53,981 nt of DNA from Melampsora larici-populina 98AG31 (taxonomy: Eukaryota; Basidiomycota; Pucciniomycetes; Pucciniales; Melampsoraceae), in NCBI RefSeq assembly GCF_000204055.1, contig NW_006768859.1, forward strand, positions 1 to 53,981, read 5' to 3'. Positions within the stretch are counted from its first letter, which is position 1, and each line of letters opens with the position of its first letter. The translations under genes and the position numbers were made by a program. Shown here in pieces: positions 39,098 through 49,417 of this stretch. Below the pieces are notes generated by a model. That model did not search any database. It was given only the letters and a program-made list of their open reading frames with translations, and had not been told where the DNA came from.

Positions 39098-39780
39098 TGG
39101 GAATTGAATCATGAATTGAAAGTCGAAGGAATTGAGAAAGTTGTTAGATTGATCTTATAGATGATTGGTTTTGATTTGAAGCAATGCTAATAAAATCCTT
39201 CAAAATGGGATCTTCATTCCATTAATGTCGAGTTCTTTTTCTCTTTGGATATTCAAGCTTATTTCAATCTCTTTTACACACTCTAGATTGGAGCTTTGTT
39301 ACAAAAGAATGATTGTACAAATCTTTGGATCAAATTAATTCCTGTAATACCCAAATCAGTCAACTACCACCCAACATTTTTTTTCATAGTCTGGAAAATT
39401 GAAAGTCTAGTAACAAGTTTCTTCAATTCTGATGTGAGATAGATATACAGATCCTTTTCACATACATATATCTTGAAAGTTTCGATTCATTTAAACTGAG
39501 ATTGGTTATTTTATCAAAGGGTAAGGGATTGAAGAGAAAGTTTTTTGGAACCAATGATTGAATAAATCTTTCATCTTGTTAACAAAGAAAGAAAGATGAG
39601 ATTTGCTCTCTTTGTGAGGGTTTGCTGTATCTCTAATTAGTGCTCCTATTTTGGTTTGAATCTTCCATCATCTGGCTCGAGACCTTTTTTTTGCGCCAAA
39701 CTTCATATGTAAAAAAATACATTTGGTTGCAAGGAGTACAACAAATCACGTTGCAGCTTCATTGAGAGTAGCCAAAAAAG

Positions 39781-39781
<1 letters not shown>
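39098..39781. other. Intergenic region between Nup155 and tRNA
   Basis: AT-rich DNA without a gene. The run of six A at 39774-39779 reads as TTTTTT on the minus strand directly after the tRNA and is its RNA polymerase III terminator. Confidence 0.5.
39774..39779 (-). terminator. Pol III T6 terminator of tRNA-Phe
   Basis: Six T residues on the minus strand begin a few nucleotides after the tRNA discriminator base, the usual RNA polymerase III stop. Confidence 0.75.
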
Positions 39782-39817
<36 letters not shown>

Positions 39818-39826
39818 TGCACGTGA

Positions 39827-39857
<31 letters not shown>

Positions 39858-39863
39858 TAAGAC
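39782..39863 (-). tRNA. tRNA-Phe (anticodon GAA) with a 9-nt intron
   Basis: The cloverleaf closes completely. The acceptor stem is GTCTTAA with TTGGGAC (two GU pairs). The D arm is GCTC/GAGC, the anticodon stem TCAGA/TCTGA, and the T arm CAGTG/CACTG with loop TTCAAGC; the discriminator is A. The loop reads CT-GAA-G, then a 9-nt insert TCACGTGCA (39818-39826), then A. The insert is at the canonical 37/38 intron position. Internal promoter boxes (TAGCTCAGTTGG and GTTCAAGCC) are intact. The mature length is 73 nt before CCA addition. Yeast tRNA-Phe genes also carry an intron here, but a longer one. Confidence 0.92.
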
Positions 39864-40391
39864 ATGTATGACGTCATTTTTGCGCAATACAGGAAAGAAA
39901 AGTGACAAGATGTCCAGGGTTTTCTAAACGTGATACATACTGTGCCGGTGTGACCATCAAGTGAATATGATGTAGGAAGCATCTCGGCGTCATTTTTATA
40001 GAAAAGTCAAAGTACATAGATCAAACTTCAACAAGTTGACTCGGTCAAAAAAGAGAAATAACACAGATGGCAGGCTTGCTTGGAACTCAAGCAGTGATGT
40101 AGGGTATCTCTTTATAAGCCTATGCTGATTGCTGATTGATTTATCCTACTAGGTTTCTAGCCGGTTTAGGTGACTATCAGCTGTGGTGTCAGATAAAATG
40201 GTCAAGCTGATGTTCCAATGTCGTTTTACACCTGAATTTGCAATGTCAATTCACATTTTTTTCACATGTTTCGAAAAGTTTTCTGCAGACACATTCACAA
40301 AGAAAGTACCACAAGCAGTGAAACCAAGTTTGGATGAACAAACAAGTGAATATATAGGAAGGCAGTGAGGCCATTTTATCCTAGAAAAACT
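39864..40391. other. Intergenic region, no gene seen
   Basis: Only a 61-codon frame at 40183-40368 is present, with no recognisable content. No repeat was identified. Confidence 0.4.
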
Positions 40392-40586
40392 TCATTCAGC
40401 ACAATTTAGGCATGCATCTGGTCTTGGCTTCTTTTCTAATCCAGACTCTAGTGCTGACTGCAGTTGCAGCAGCTCTTCAGGTAGGCGAGAGCACTGGGAG
40501 AGATAGAGAGGTAGTCCAGACAGATCCAATTGTATTTCTTTGTTCATTTCCTTTCTGTAGCAAGACTTGGTGTTACGACTAGGCAT
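40392..40586 (-). CDS. Hypothetical 64-residue ORF
   Basis: The ATG at 40586 opens a 64-codon frame with a leucine-rich middle (LPLYLSQCSRLPEELLQLQS) and a Lys-rich end. It is divergent from the gene starting at 40838, with about 250 bp between the starts. No family is recognised; it could be a small gene, an exon, or chance. Confidence 0.2.
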   Translation of the reverse strand: MPSRNTKSCYRKEMNKEIQLDLSGLPLYLSQCSRLPEELLQLQSALESGLEKKPRPDACLNCAE

Positions 40587-40837
40587 CTTCGCGACAGTAG
40601 CTCTTGATCAAAGTTGAGGTTGAGAAGGAGATGAGCTAAGTGAAAGGAGTGAGATTGTTCACCTGGGATACAAAGGTTGTGTTATATTTTGAAATGTGTA
40701 TTAATAAAATTTCGTAGTCTGGATACAACTCACTTCCGTACTTTGGTGTAGCTTTGTTTCATGTCATCGTCATTCCAACTCTACAAGGCCTTTCTACACA
40801 ACATATCATCTCATCTTTCTTATCCTTCCTGATCATC

Positions 40838-42078
40838 ATGTCCAGCCTACCAACGTTACCCTTCCTCACAGACACGACCACTACTGTCTCCTCTCAGCCT
40901 CTACTCCCTCTTTCTCAACCCGACACCACGGACAACATCAGAGCTGACTCAAACCAATCTTCAATCGAACCTCCAATCCTTCGTTCAAATCAGCCTGACC
41001 CAATCGACGATCACCCAGCCTCCTCTCAAGTCTGGAGATCTCTTCTTGCCGAACGTATGGCTCGCTCTCAGGATGATCAACGTCGGCTACGTCCTCTGGA
41101 GGCCTTTGAACGTGCTGTCGAGGCTCGTCGAAGAGAGAGAGATGCACACCTCGAACTCGCAGCCGATGCTCGTCGAAGAGAACGGGAAGCTCAACGTAAT
41201 GTGAATCCCCTAGATTTTCCCTTTCATACGGCTCTGTTCATGTTGTGTGTTTCACTACATCGTAAGCTGACCACATTCATGTTTGGGATTCTGATTCATT
41301 GGGCACGTGGCTTCTGGTTGACAAAAGTTGATGGACGTTCAGCGTGAAACTTTGAGGGCGGCTGAGCGGACGATCAGTTTACTGAGAGAGCAAGTTGAGT
41401 GATAACTCAGTCATGCTCTCATGCATAGTACTTTGACCATGGCAAGGTAGCTCAATGGACTTTTTGGCTTGGTCTTAGATTCGACTACATGACGAACGAG
41501 CTCGGCTTTCCTTGGCGTCGCTGATTCCCTCTCCGGCTCCGGCCGACACGCCCGCCAGAACACCGACTCAACGTGCTGCCCTCGAGCGTTCACTTTCCAC
41601 TCGGATTGCGAGCCTTCAAGCTGACATTGAGCGCGAACGAAGACGGGCTGGCTTGAGTGGACCGATGCGTCGACCGGAGACAGAAGCTGCGGCTCGAGTA
41701 CGAGCAAATTCACTCGCGAGTGCCGCCGTTGCTTGTCCTCAGGAGCCTACTCTTACGGCTCCTGTTCCCTGCCGCCACCACCCAATACTCCAGGGTCATA
41801 GCCGTGGTTCCGATGGTTCTGATGACGAGCTACGTTTGTCGGGCTGTACTCATAACTCCAGTCCAATGGAACGTGAATGGGATCGTCAACTTGCAAACGG
41901 TGAAGTGGATGCCAATGGGATTGATTTGGGCAAGGGACGTAATGGGGATGGGAAATTGTCGGCAACCAATGTTGGACATCGTCATGTCGAAGGTCTGGGA
42001 CTTCAATCAGCATCCGAATTCGCCTCGGCCTTTGCACTTAAGCCCTGTCGATCCAACGGACCTAGATGTTTGAGGTAA
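40838..42078 (+). CDS. Arg/Glu-rich coiled-coil protein, unknown
   Basis: A three-exon model (40838-41200, 41328-41393, 41479-42078) keeps frame throughout and gives 342 residues. The start was placed at MSSLPTLPF, which follows an upstream ATG with a less likely hydrophobic leader. Exon 1 has a Ser/Thr/Pro-rich leader and then strongly charged repeats (FERAVEARRRERDAHLELA, ADARRREREAQ). Exons 2-3 continue with heptad-like RETLRAAERTISLLREQ and RIASLQADIERERRR, a long coiled coil. The last 100 residues are Gly/Asp-rich with no known domain, and another frame (41657-42073) is open over the same bases, so the 3' part may be misassigned. The function is unknown, and a gag-like origin cannot be excluded. 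Confidence 0.5.
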
Positions 42079-43326
42079 CACTGATGAGTAGATGGATATT
42101 GGGATTGTAATATACTTTCTCTTTCAATCAGGCGGGTATAATCACCAAAATCACATGTATTATTCTATCTTCAATTTCATCACTACTCTACTGCTTGCTG
42201 TCTCCTATGCTCAAAAGTTTGTAAGTAAAATTTATTGTTTATGTCACCGTTCATATTTCTTCCTTCTCGAGTGTCTTCAATGTCTTTAATATCAATTATG
42301 TCGCTGAACCAATGTCGCAGGATTGTCACTTGTAAAGTTATATCCATTATATCTAAAGCAGAATTGACTAAAGATATCAAACCAATCCCGTTGCTATCAA
42401 CTTGTGCTGCAAAAACCAGCGTAAGATTTACGACATTCAATGTGGAATGCTCAGAGCCTATATAAGGCTTTAGCCAATTCCACCCAACCAGAAACATCAA
42501 AACCAGGAGGATTGTTGGGAAGCTTCTTGTTTTTCATTTTTTTCATAGAATCTAAGCATGGTTGAATGTGAGATCTCCAATACCTTTACTGAAGTATGTA
42601 CTGAGGATATAAACACTTGTTGAAATGTACTTTTCAAACATTGTGAAGTCCTAGGTTGTTCAGACTCTCAAGCCTGATCAGTGTAGACCTAGACACACTG
42701 GTTGTATATATATGACTGTAAGACAGCCATGGTGGAATTTATGCCTGAAGGCAAACCACATTGACAGCAGGAACAAGTGAAACTTTGCTGGTAAGTTCCC
42801 TGGAAAAAGTTCTAGCCACATTATGAAGTGTTGAATAGAGAAAGAAAACTAGTCATGAATTCCCTGCAAATTCAAGGCCTCAAATAATGGTGTATATGCT
42901 AAATTGGTGGTATATACATTTTTGTGCTGATCTTGATATGTTATTGCAAAATAGGACACAATTGTGTGCTCAGCGCTTTCAAGAATGCTTAGAGGCTTAT
43001 ACTGGATGTCATTACAAGCCAGTTAATCATGTTCACTGCACACCTGGAGTGGTTCTTCAAAGCTTATGTGAAAGTCCTCATATGTTTTCTCTATCAACAC
43101 TCAGTATTTGACTCCTATACTAATCCTCATCAAAAAAACCATTGAGGTTTCAATGTTGTGCTTGGCTGAAGGGCAATTAGGGAGATCTTAAATTTTGACA
43201 CACAGTCAGGTAGCACCAATGTGGGGTGGGACACTGGGTAAGTTTCAATTTTCTTTTTCTGGGTGAGAGGGGAGGACCCTGGAAAGCTCCTGCTGAGGCG
43301 TCTGACGAAAAACCCGACATTACCAT
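42079..43326. other. Intergenic region, no gene recognised
   Basis: Short frames only. Nothing in 42079-43326 could be assigned to a gene or named repeat. Confidence 0.4.
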
Positions 43327-43426
43327 GGTGACTTTTTTTTTTATCAAAACCTGACATTTTTCGTCAGAAGCCTAATGGTGACTTTTTTTTTTATCAAAAC
43401 CTGACATTTTTCGTCAGAAGCCTAAA
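43327..43426. repeat. 50-bp tandem duplication downstream of copy 2
   Basis: The unit beginning TGGTGACTTTTTTTTT and ending CGTCAGAAGCCTAA occurs at 43327-43376 and again at 43377-43426 with almost no change. It is followed by two copies of AAGCCCCGGACCCGTCAA and a hairpin. It lies about 240 bp past the stop of the transposase-like gene and may mark the element's end. Confidence 0.8.
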
Positions 43427-43482
43427 AGCCCCGGACCCGTCAAAAAGCCCCGGACCCGTCAAGAAGCCCCGAAGACCCGGGG
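43425..43482. repeat. AAGCCCCGG repeats and terminal hairpin
   Basis: AAAAGCCCCGGACCCGTC is repeated twice. A third variant, AAGCCCCG, pairs with CGGGGCTT across a short AAGACC loop, giving a strong GC hairpin followed by T residues. It could be a transposon end structure or an RNA 3' signal. Confidence 0.55.
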
Positions 43483-43664
43483 CTTTTGGGCCAGACCTGT
43501 GCAGCTCAGCCAGGCTCAGCCGCATCGATGATCAGTTGAGAGACTTTCAGGACAAACATTTTATAGACAGCGCAGAATGAATCATGTATCTAATTTCAAG
43601 ACTTGAATATAATTGAATGTATGTAAGAACAAATCTTAGTGAACTTGAATGAAGAAGAAAAAAA

Positions 43665-46600
43665 TTAAGCTTCATCATCATGTTCGTGAGCATTGGCTAA
43701 TTGACGTCGCCGCTCCTCAGAGTATCGATTGATCAAAAGGTCCATTTTGATTGACTGAAACATGTCTTTGATAACTGACGGAACTGAATAGCATCCATCG
43801 GCTACCAGTGCGAAGTTGGAGCCATCTGATGGCTTGAATACATAGATGATATCACCTGCGTCGAGGAGACTGAAAGTCCAGAATGGCGACGATTCGGAGG
43901 TGGCCATCGCAACTGGCAAATTTGGTTTATAAGTCAAAACTTGGACACCTACATGTGAAAGTTTTTTCCTGGAAGCTGAACTAGTCACAAAAGCGTGCTT
44001 CTTGGAAATATATTCATATACAATCACGGTCCGACAGAGAAGCATTGTCTTGAAAAGAGACAAACGTGATCAGCACCTAAATCCAATAAATAGCTGAACA
44101 TAAAAAAACACTTACTTGATTTTTAATCGCTAAGACGAATTTTCCAGGCTCGATGGGGTTTTCAGCCGTAATGAAACCTCCGTCAAAGAGCTGTTGTAGG
44201 TCAATTGATCGATGATGTGAAGTGTTTGTTATAGCACCAGCCAAATTTAATTTGATTTGAATATTCCAGCGATGTCTGCGTGCAGCACCAGTTGGTGTGC
44301 TGACCAGAGTCTTCATATACACCGCAATCGCCTTGGAACACTCACTCGGATTCATATCACCCGTTTTAGTTGTGTCAAAGTTTGGTCCTAGGTCATCGGG
44401 TTTGATGAGGAGTCGCTCGTTTCCTCTATGGCGAGCAAGCTGACTATCATGCATTGTGCGGATGTGAATTAGATTGGGGCCACAGAGCTCCCCATCTTCA
44501 ACCAACACCCAGCGATCGTGGTTGGCCATATACTTAGCTGAGTGTGGGGGTGGACCTTGAAAAGATAACATTTGTAAGTTTTATATAATCAATTACAAAG
44601 CGTAATCAAGATTTTACTTACCACTTGGATTAAGCAAACTGGCAATGGAAATCGCCGCATTTTTGATGGCATCAGAGTCAACCTCATCGGGTACTTGATT
44701 GAGTAAGAGGTCAAGGGCGTTTTGATCTTTCGCTAACAAAGCAGCTTCGGAAAAAGCAAGCTCCTCAGGCCAGTCTCCAGACTCGGCGCTATATTTGACA
44801 CAATAATCCTTTGTTGAACAAACCGATACATCTAAAAGAAGACATTAATCAGAAATAAAGCAATTAAACAAGATAGAAAGTTTAAAGTAACGTTTAAAAG
44901 TGTACATACCCGGAGTTTCATCCTCAATAGGTAATTCGAGTTCCTCAAGCACACGATCAACCTCCAGCTCTTCATCGTCTGGATCTACAGGACCCATGCC
45001 AGCTAACTCGGCCAAGCTGTTAGCAATTTGGTTGGCAATAGTGAGTTCATGTGCGATTTCGGAATTTGTCGGCCAAGTTTGGAGAAGGCGGAAGTTCTCA
45101 GCATCTTCTTCATCACCAAACGCATATTGGTATCCAGAGTGCAAGTGCTCAGAAGGTGGGATCTTGATTCTACCACTCATAGCGCTCTTAACCACCGCAT
45201 GGATTTTCGGCATCATAAAACGAGCATCAAGGACTGAGAAACGTGGTGATATGACTCGCATCCAACCAAATATATGCTCGCAAGGTTCAGTTCCGTGTTT
45301 CCAAGGGAAGAGAGGAAATCCAGAATAGTAATCACGATGAGCTATGATTAACGCCAGAAGTGACTTAGGAAGAGTTGAAAAGATCTTGAATCCTGCATGT
45401 GAGATGCAATTCTGATGGAAACTCATGAGACCGTTGGTTTCTTTTTCGCGCTTTTGAAGGTACGCTTTCCAGCGTCGCATAAAGAAGCCTGCCGTCCACG
45501 CAGATCGTATACGCTCATGGTGTCGGATCTTCTTGTTCAGCCACGAATCAACCAACTCGCCGACGACATAAAGATATATGGTTAAACCGGTGTTGTTTTC
45601 AAGAGTGATTGCAGCGGCTAGAGTTGGAGCACAAAAAGTTCGCAGTGCACGCCCATCGTCCTGTTTGTCCGAATCAAAAACGTCTTTGGCGTGAAGAGGA
45701 GAGTTCGGCATTTTAAGTATCTCGGCAAGCTGCTGAATTGTAACGGTGTAATTTCCAATGACCAATAAGTGAGCACCTGAAAGTAACTGGTTGGCACCGG
45801 TCTTTCGCGCATGTTTGGGGTCTTGAATACATATGATTGGGCGAGGCGGTTCTCCGAAAAGCGGAATCTTGATATAAACATTGAGAGTTGCATTTGTATA
45901 CGTATGAAATTGAGTCGACTTTTCAACTAGCTTTTCTTGTGCAGAAAGCTCAGTGGCAGCGCCGTCGGCGCCCATTGAAAGGATGTTGATACCAACCTCA
46001 TGAGCAAGTGTGATGACCTCCTCGTGTTCTGATGCAATGTCGGTGGCTCCTTCATTCGTACGACTAGATAACAAGGCGACTACATATGTAGGGACGTTTG
46101 GGAGTGGTACCTGAATGGTATATGCACGTAACTAAGTCAAAAACATCAGTATCTAAATCAATCTTTATAGCTATGAGAAAAATGTAGAGTTGAGTGATAG
46201 GCTTACCTGCAAACATAATCGGTCCTCACTAACTATTTTCTCCACAAGGTCGCGGAGTTCCTTTGCATCTTCAAAAGGGACATCTGGACCCTGAGCACCT
46301 ACCAAAGACCCGTTGTGGTGTCGAAGGGTTTTGACACATACTGTCTGATCCGAAGCCGCTGCAATGGGTCCCGAGTATCCCAAGGCTGCTAGATTCGCAG
46401 CAATGCGTTTGAAGTTGGAAAGATGGATTCCAGACTCCATTTTTCCACCGTCTCGAGCTTGAATTTGACGCTGACTTCGTGCAGTTCGACCGGCAAAAGT
46501 TTTAGTGAATAGGTTGAGAGCAGAACGGTTCATCGCACCAAGGGTGGTTAGACAGTCGTCAAGATAAGGATCCACTCGCATGCCTCGAAGAGATTTGCCG

Positions 46601-48366
46601 GCGTCTTCACGCTCCGCTCGCACAGTGACGCCCATGATCAAGCCTTTAACAGCATCGCGATTCTTGAAGAGTCCGTTTTTCGCCAAGATAGCTACATGAG
46701 ATAAGTAAGCGCTAAAGTCTCCACCTTGTGACAATTCAAGTGACTTTTTACAAGTCCGAAGGTCACTAAACTGTACCAGTTTCGCATTATACGCATCAAG
46801 TAACATAAGTGTGTTATTGGTGTACTTGAGAGTTTCAGTTCCAGCGTAATCGTGATTGACTGCACTGGTTAAGCTGCTTAAATCTTTAAGTGTACAACAC
46901 TTTGAGCAAGCTGTGTTCGGATCGGTGGTTCTGCGGACTAAAGTTTTGAGGCACTTTGGTGAGTAGATAGCGTTACGAGAGCCATGTCGTTTAACTAGCC
47001 ATATAGCACGTGCATCCAAGGTATCTAGAAGCTTGGCCTTCTTGACTTTCGATAAGGATGATTCAGTTGTGTTTTCGCCAAACAGTTCCTTAACAACCTT
47101 GTGCCGAACACTACCACGATAAATTGAGCACGTATTTTCTAAAAACTGTTCGATGGTCTTTGTTGCTCGTGGGCGATCCCAAGTCTCATCTTTTAAACCA
47201 GGACATGCAACCTCGATATAGCCTCGTTTCAAACGCGGGACAGCAACTGGGTCCACAGGTGTGGACGAAAAGAAGCTCGTGAGGACTTGACTTGATCGAA
47301 TATCAGCAGTCTTCTTCACACACCGAGCTGTTTGTATCAAGGGTGTAAGAAAATTTGATTGGGACTAGTTTCTTAATCAAGACAAATCAAGACTCACCAG
47401 TTTTCCAGTGCTCTTGTGCTGCCTCGGTTCGTCCTCCATGTAAGATTTTCTTCTGTGCTCCACAATGACACTGAAACTCTTTCCTTCTGATGAGTTCTTC
47501 AACATTGCATCGGTCACAGGGCTTGATAGGTGTTGACAAAGGACATAGCTTAAGCAAGTCGGCGACTGAGGCAATATACTCTCGTTTGGTGCTGGATTTG
47601 ACTTCGACTGGCGGCTTCTTGGATATTAAAGCAGGTGATAAATCGGCTTCTTTAGGATCCTCGTCATCTGAGGTAATTAGATTAATCACGATGGGTTGAT
47701 TTCGTTTGGCGGTAGGCTTTACAAGCTGGCTGACAGAGGCATTTGGATCCACATCAGGGTTAGAAACAACTCAACGTTTCTTTCCTTTGGATCCATCCGG
47801 AAGTGGAACTGCAGGACCAGCCGGTCCACCAGAATCGGGTAAATTGGGTGGTTGACACTCCAATTCTTCCTCAGTAATCAACTCTGAGGATTAAAGAATT
47901 CGAAATCAGCTTATATTTCAAACTTGAAACAAAAACGTACCTGAAACATGCAAGAGGAAATTCAAAACAAAAACATACCTTTAACATGCAAGAGGATATT
48001 CTCCATCTTGATCTTGACCAAGTTATCAGAAGCTGAATCCCATCCGGGCGGCTTGACGAGTCTTCTAGCCTTGTCCTCGTCCGAGTCCCACATCTCGTGC
48101 TTGCGAGCTTTGCTGAGCCAGTTCACCACAAGTTTAAGTCCATAAGGACCTTTTCGAATATTGAGGGATCCATCACGAAGACCAAACACCGCATCTAGCT
48201 TACTATTAGCTACGTACCACATACCCTCTTCTTCATACATAGGAGGAAGATATGGGGCCTCTGTGAATGTCTTGTAAATTTCGTCGGAGGTAGTTGCTAC
48301 TTGGATGATGGCCGAGTTTTCCGTTAAGCGGATAATATCGGCAGTGATTTGATCAAGTGATGGCAT
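43665..48366 (-). pseudogene. P-element/THAP9-like transposase, copy 2 (one stop)
   Basis: Seven exons join in phase: 48366-47979, 47883-47398, 47327-46207, 46131-44910, 44831-44622, 44555-44116 and 44048-43665, together 1,417 codons. Parts in order: N-terminal domain (residues 1-129); linker; zinc ribbon near 250-270 (CDRC, CHCG); core. The core motifs are SDQTVCVKT (Asp near 617), GADGAATE (Asp near 721), QDPKHARK and GTEPCEHIFGWMR (second Glu near 950). The C-terminal exon after 44048 is unique to this copy. An in-frame TGA at 47771-47773 follows GKKR where copy 1 has CGA Arg. Otherwise the frame is open from end to end, so it is either recently disabled or read through. The family likeness is by motif only. 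Confidence 0.65.
47939..48014. repeat. 38-bp duplication of an exon end and splice donor
   Basis: The end of copy 2 exon 1 with its donor (donor at 47974-47978) is repeated in the intron with a 38-bp shift (second donor at 47936-47940). Both copies contain CATGCAAGAGGA and an ACCTTT or ACCTGA donor context. Use of the inner donor would add 38 nt and shift the frame. Confidence 0.6.
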
Positions 48367-48502
48367 GGTTGTATATGTAAGGTATGCAGTCTTAAGATAG
48401 CGGTTATAGCGGTTATAGTGCTTGAATATCCAAAGTAATTGCTGTAAATCTTGTAAATCTTTGAAGATCTTGGATGATTAAGGTTTTTGCGGGAGTGTGT
48501 GC

Positions 48503-48614
48503 AACATAAACTTTGCAAAATCTCGGTGGTGGATCGGAATACATCGGAATATACAGGAAACATAAACTTTGCAAAATCTCGGTGGTGGATCGGAATACAT
48601 CGGAATATACAGGA
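48503..48614. repeat. Perfect 56-bp tandem repeat upstream of copy 2
   Basis: Two identical 56-bp units (48503-48558 and 48559-48614) begin AACATAAACTTTGCAAAATC and contain TCGGTGGTGGATCGG. They lie about 140-250 bp upstream of the transposase-like start at 48366 and could be promoter or transposase-binding repeats. Confidence 0.9.
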
Positions 48615-48920
48615 TGTTGTGCTATGTTGTGCTGACTGCGGCGTGACAGGCGTGACCACAACCGGCCCGGCCACATGCTCAAGTCCCCAAACCCGACTTC
48701 TCCCGTCAGAAGCATGAGACGGAGCCATTGGATTCCCGACATGTTTTTTTATAACACTATCAGAACAAATTAACTGTAAAATAGACTAGTACACCTTAGA
48801 GGAAAAGCGGCCATCTAATCAAAATCAGTTCTACTCTGTGACATTAAGATAGTACAATAACTTTTGAAAAGTCCAAGCTTTGAGCTTTTGATTCCCTTTA
48901 TACGTTTTTTTTTTTTTTTT

Positions 48921-49417
48921 AAAATCCATCTTTAGGCTTTTAGCCCACCCGCAGGAAAGCGATGGACCCCCATCATCGTGTTAAGGATGCTGGAGTCATT
49001 AGACTCAAGAAACTTCTTGCGTTCTCCGTATAGGAAACAGTCCAAGTTGGTGTTTAGAGCTAGAATGGTTAACCTTTTTGATATATGTCTCGAACGCCTG
49101 TTTCCCTGGGTGAACCCAGGAGGTCGTCGAACCCTTATAGGGATTGAACATAATCTGTACGTATGCTTGTGTTTTAGAGTCCACTGCGACTAATTTGAAA
49201 AATGTCTCACCAGCCCATGGTTCCAAGACGGTACTTGGGGGCTGGTGAACCCTCAAGGGATTGAACAGATTTCTGTATGTAACGGTTATTTTTAAAGTCC
49301 TGGGACTAGAAGATGCGTTGTCTCGAAGCCCTATGTATCCAAGACGTATCTTGGAGGTCAACGAACCCGTGAGGGATTGAACAGCGATCGTATAACGTAA
49401 TGGGTGGACCCTCAAAG
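48921..49417 (-). repeat. Three imperfect repeats in the LINE 3' UTR
   Basis: A phrase of the form GAACCC...(A/T)AGGGATTGAACA recurs three times near 49125-49150, 49245-49265 and 49360-49385, with a step of about 115-125 bp. Each is followed by a GTA(T/C)GTA-like word and most by TTTTA(A/G)AGTCC. The LINE coding frame ends at 49418. Confidence 0.6.

Noticed and set aside
43310..48740. CCCGACAT near both sides of copy 2 as terminal inverted repeats
   Set aside because: The two copies are in the same orientation, not inverted, so they are not TIRs.
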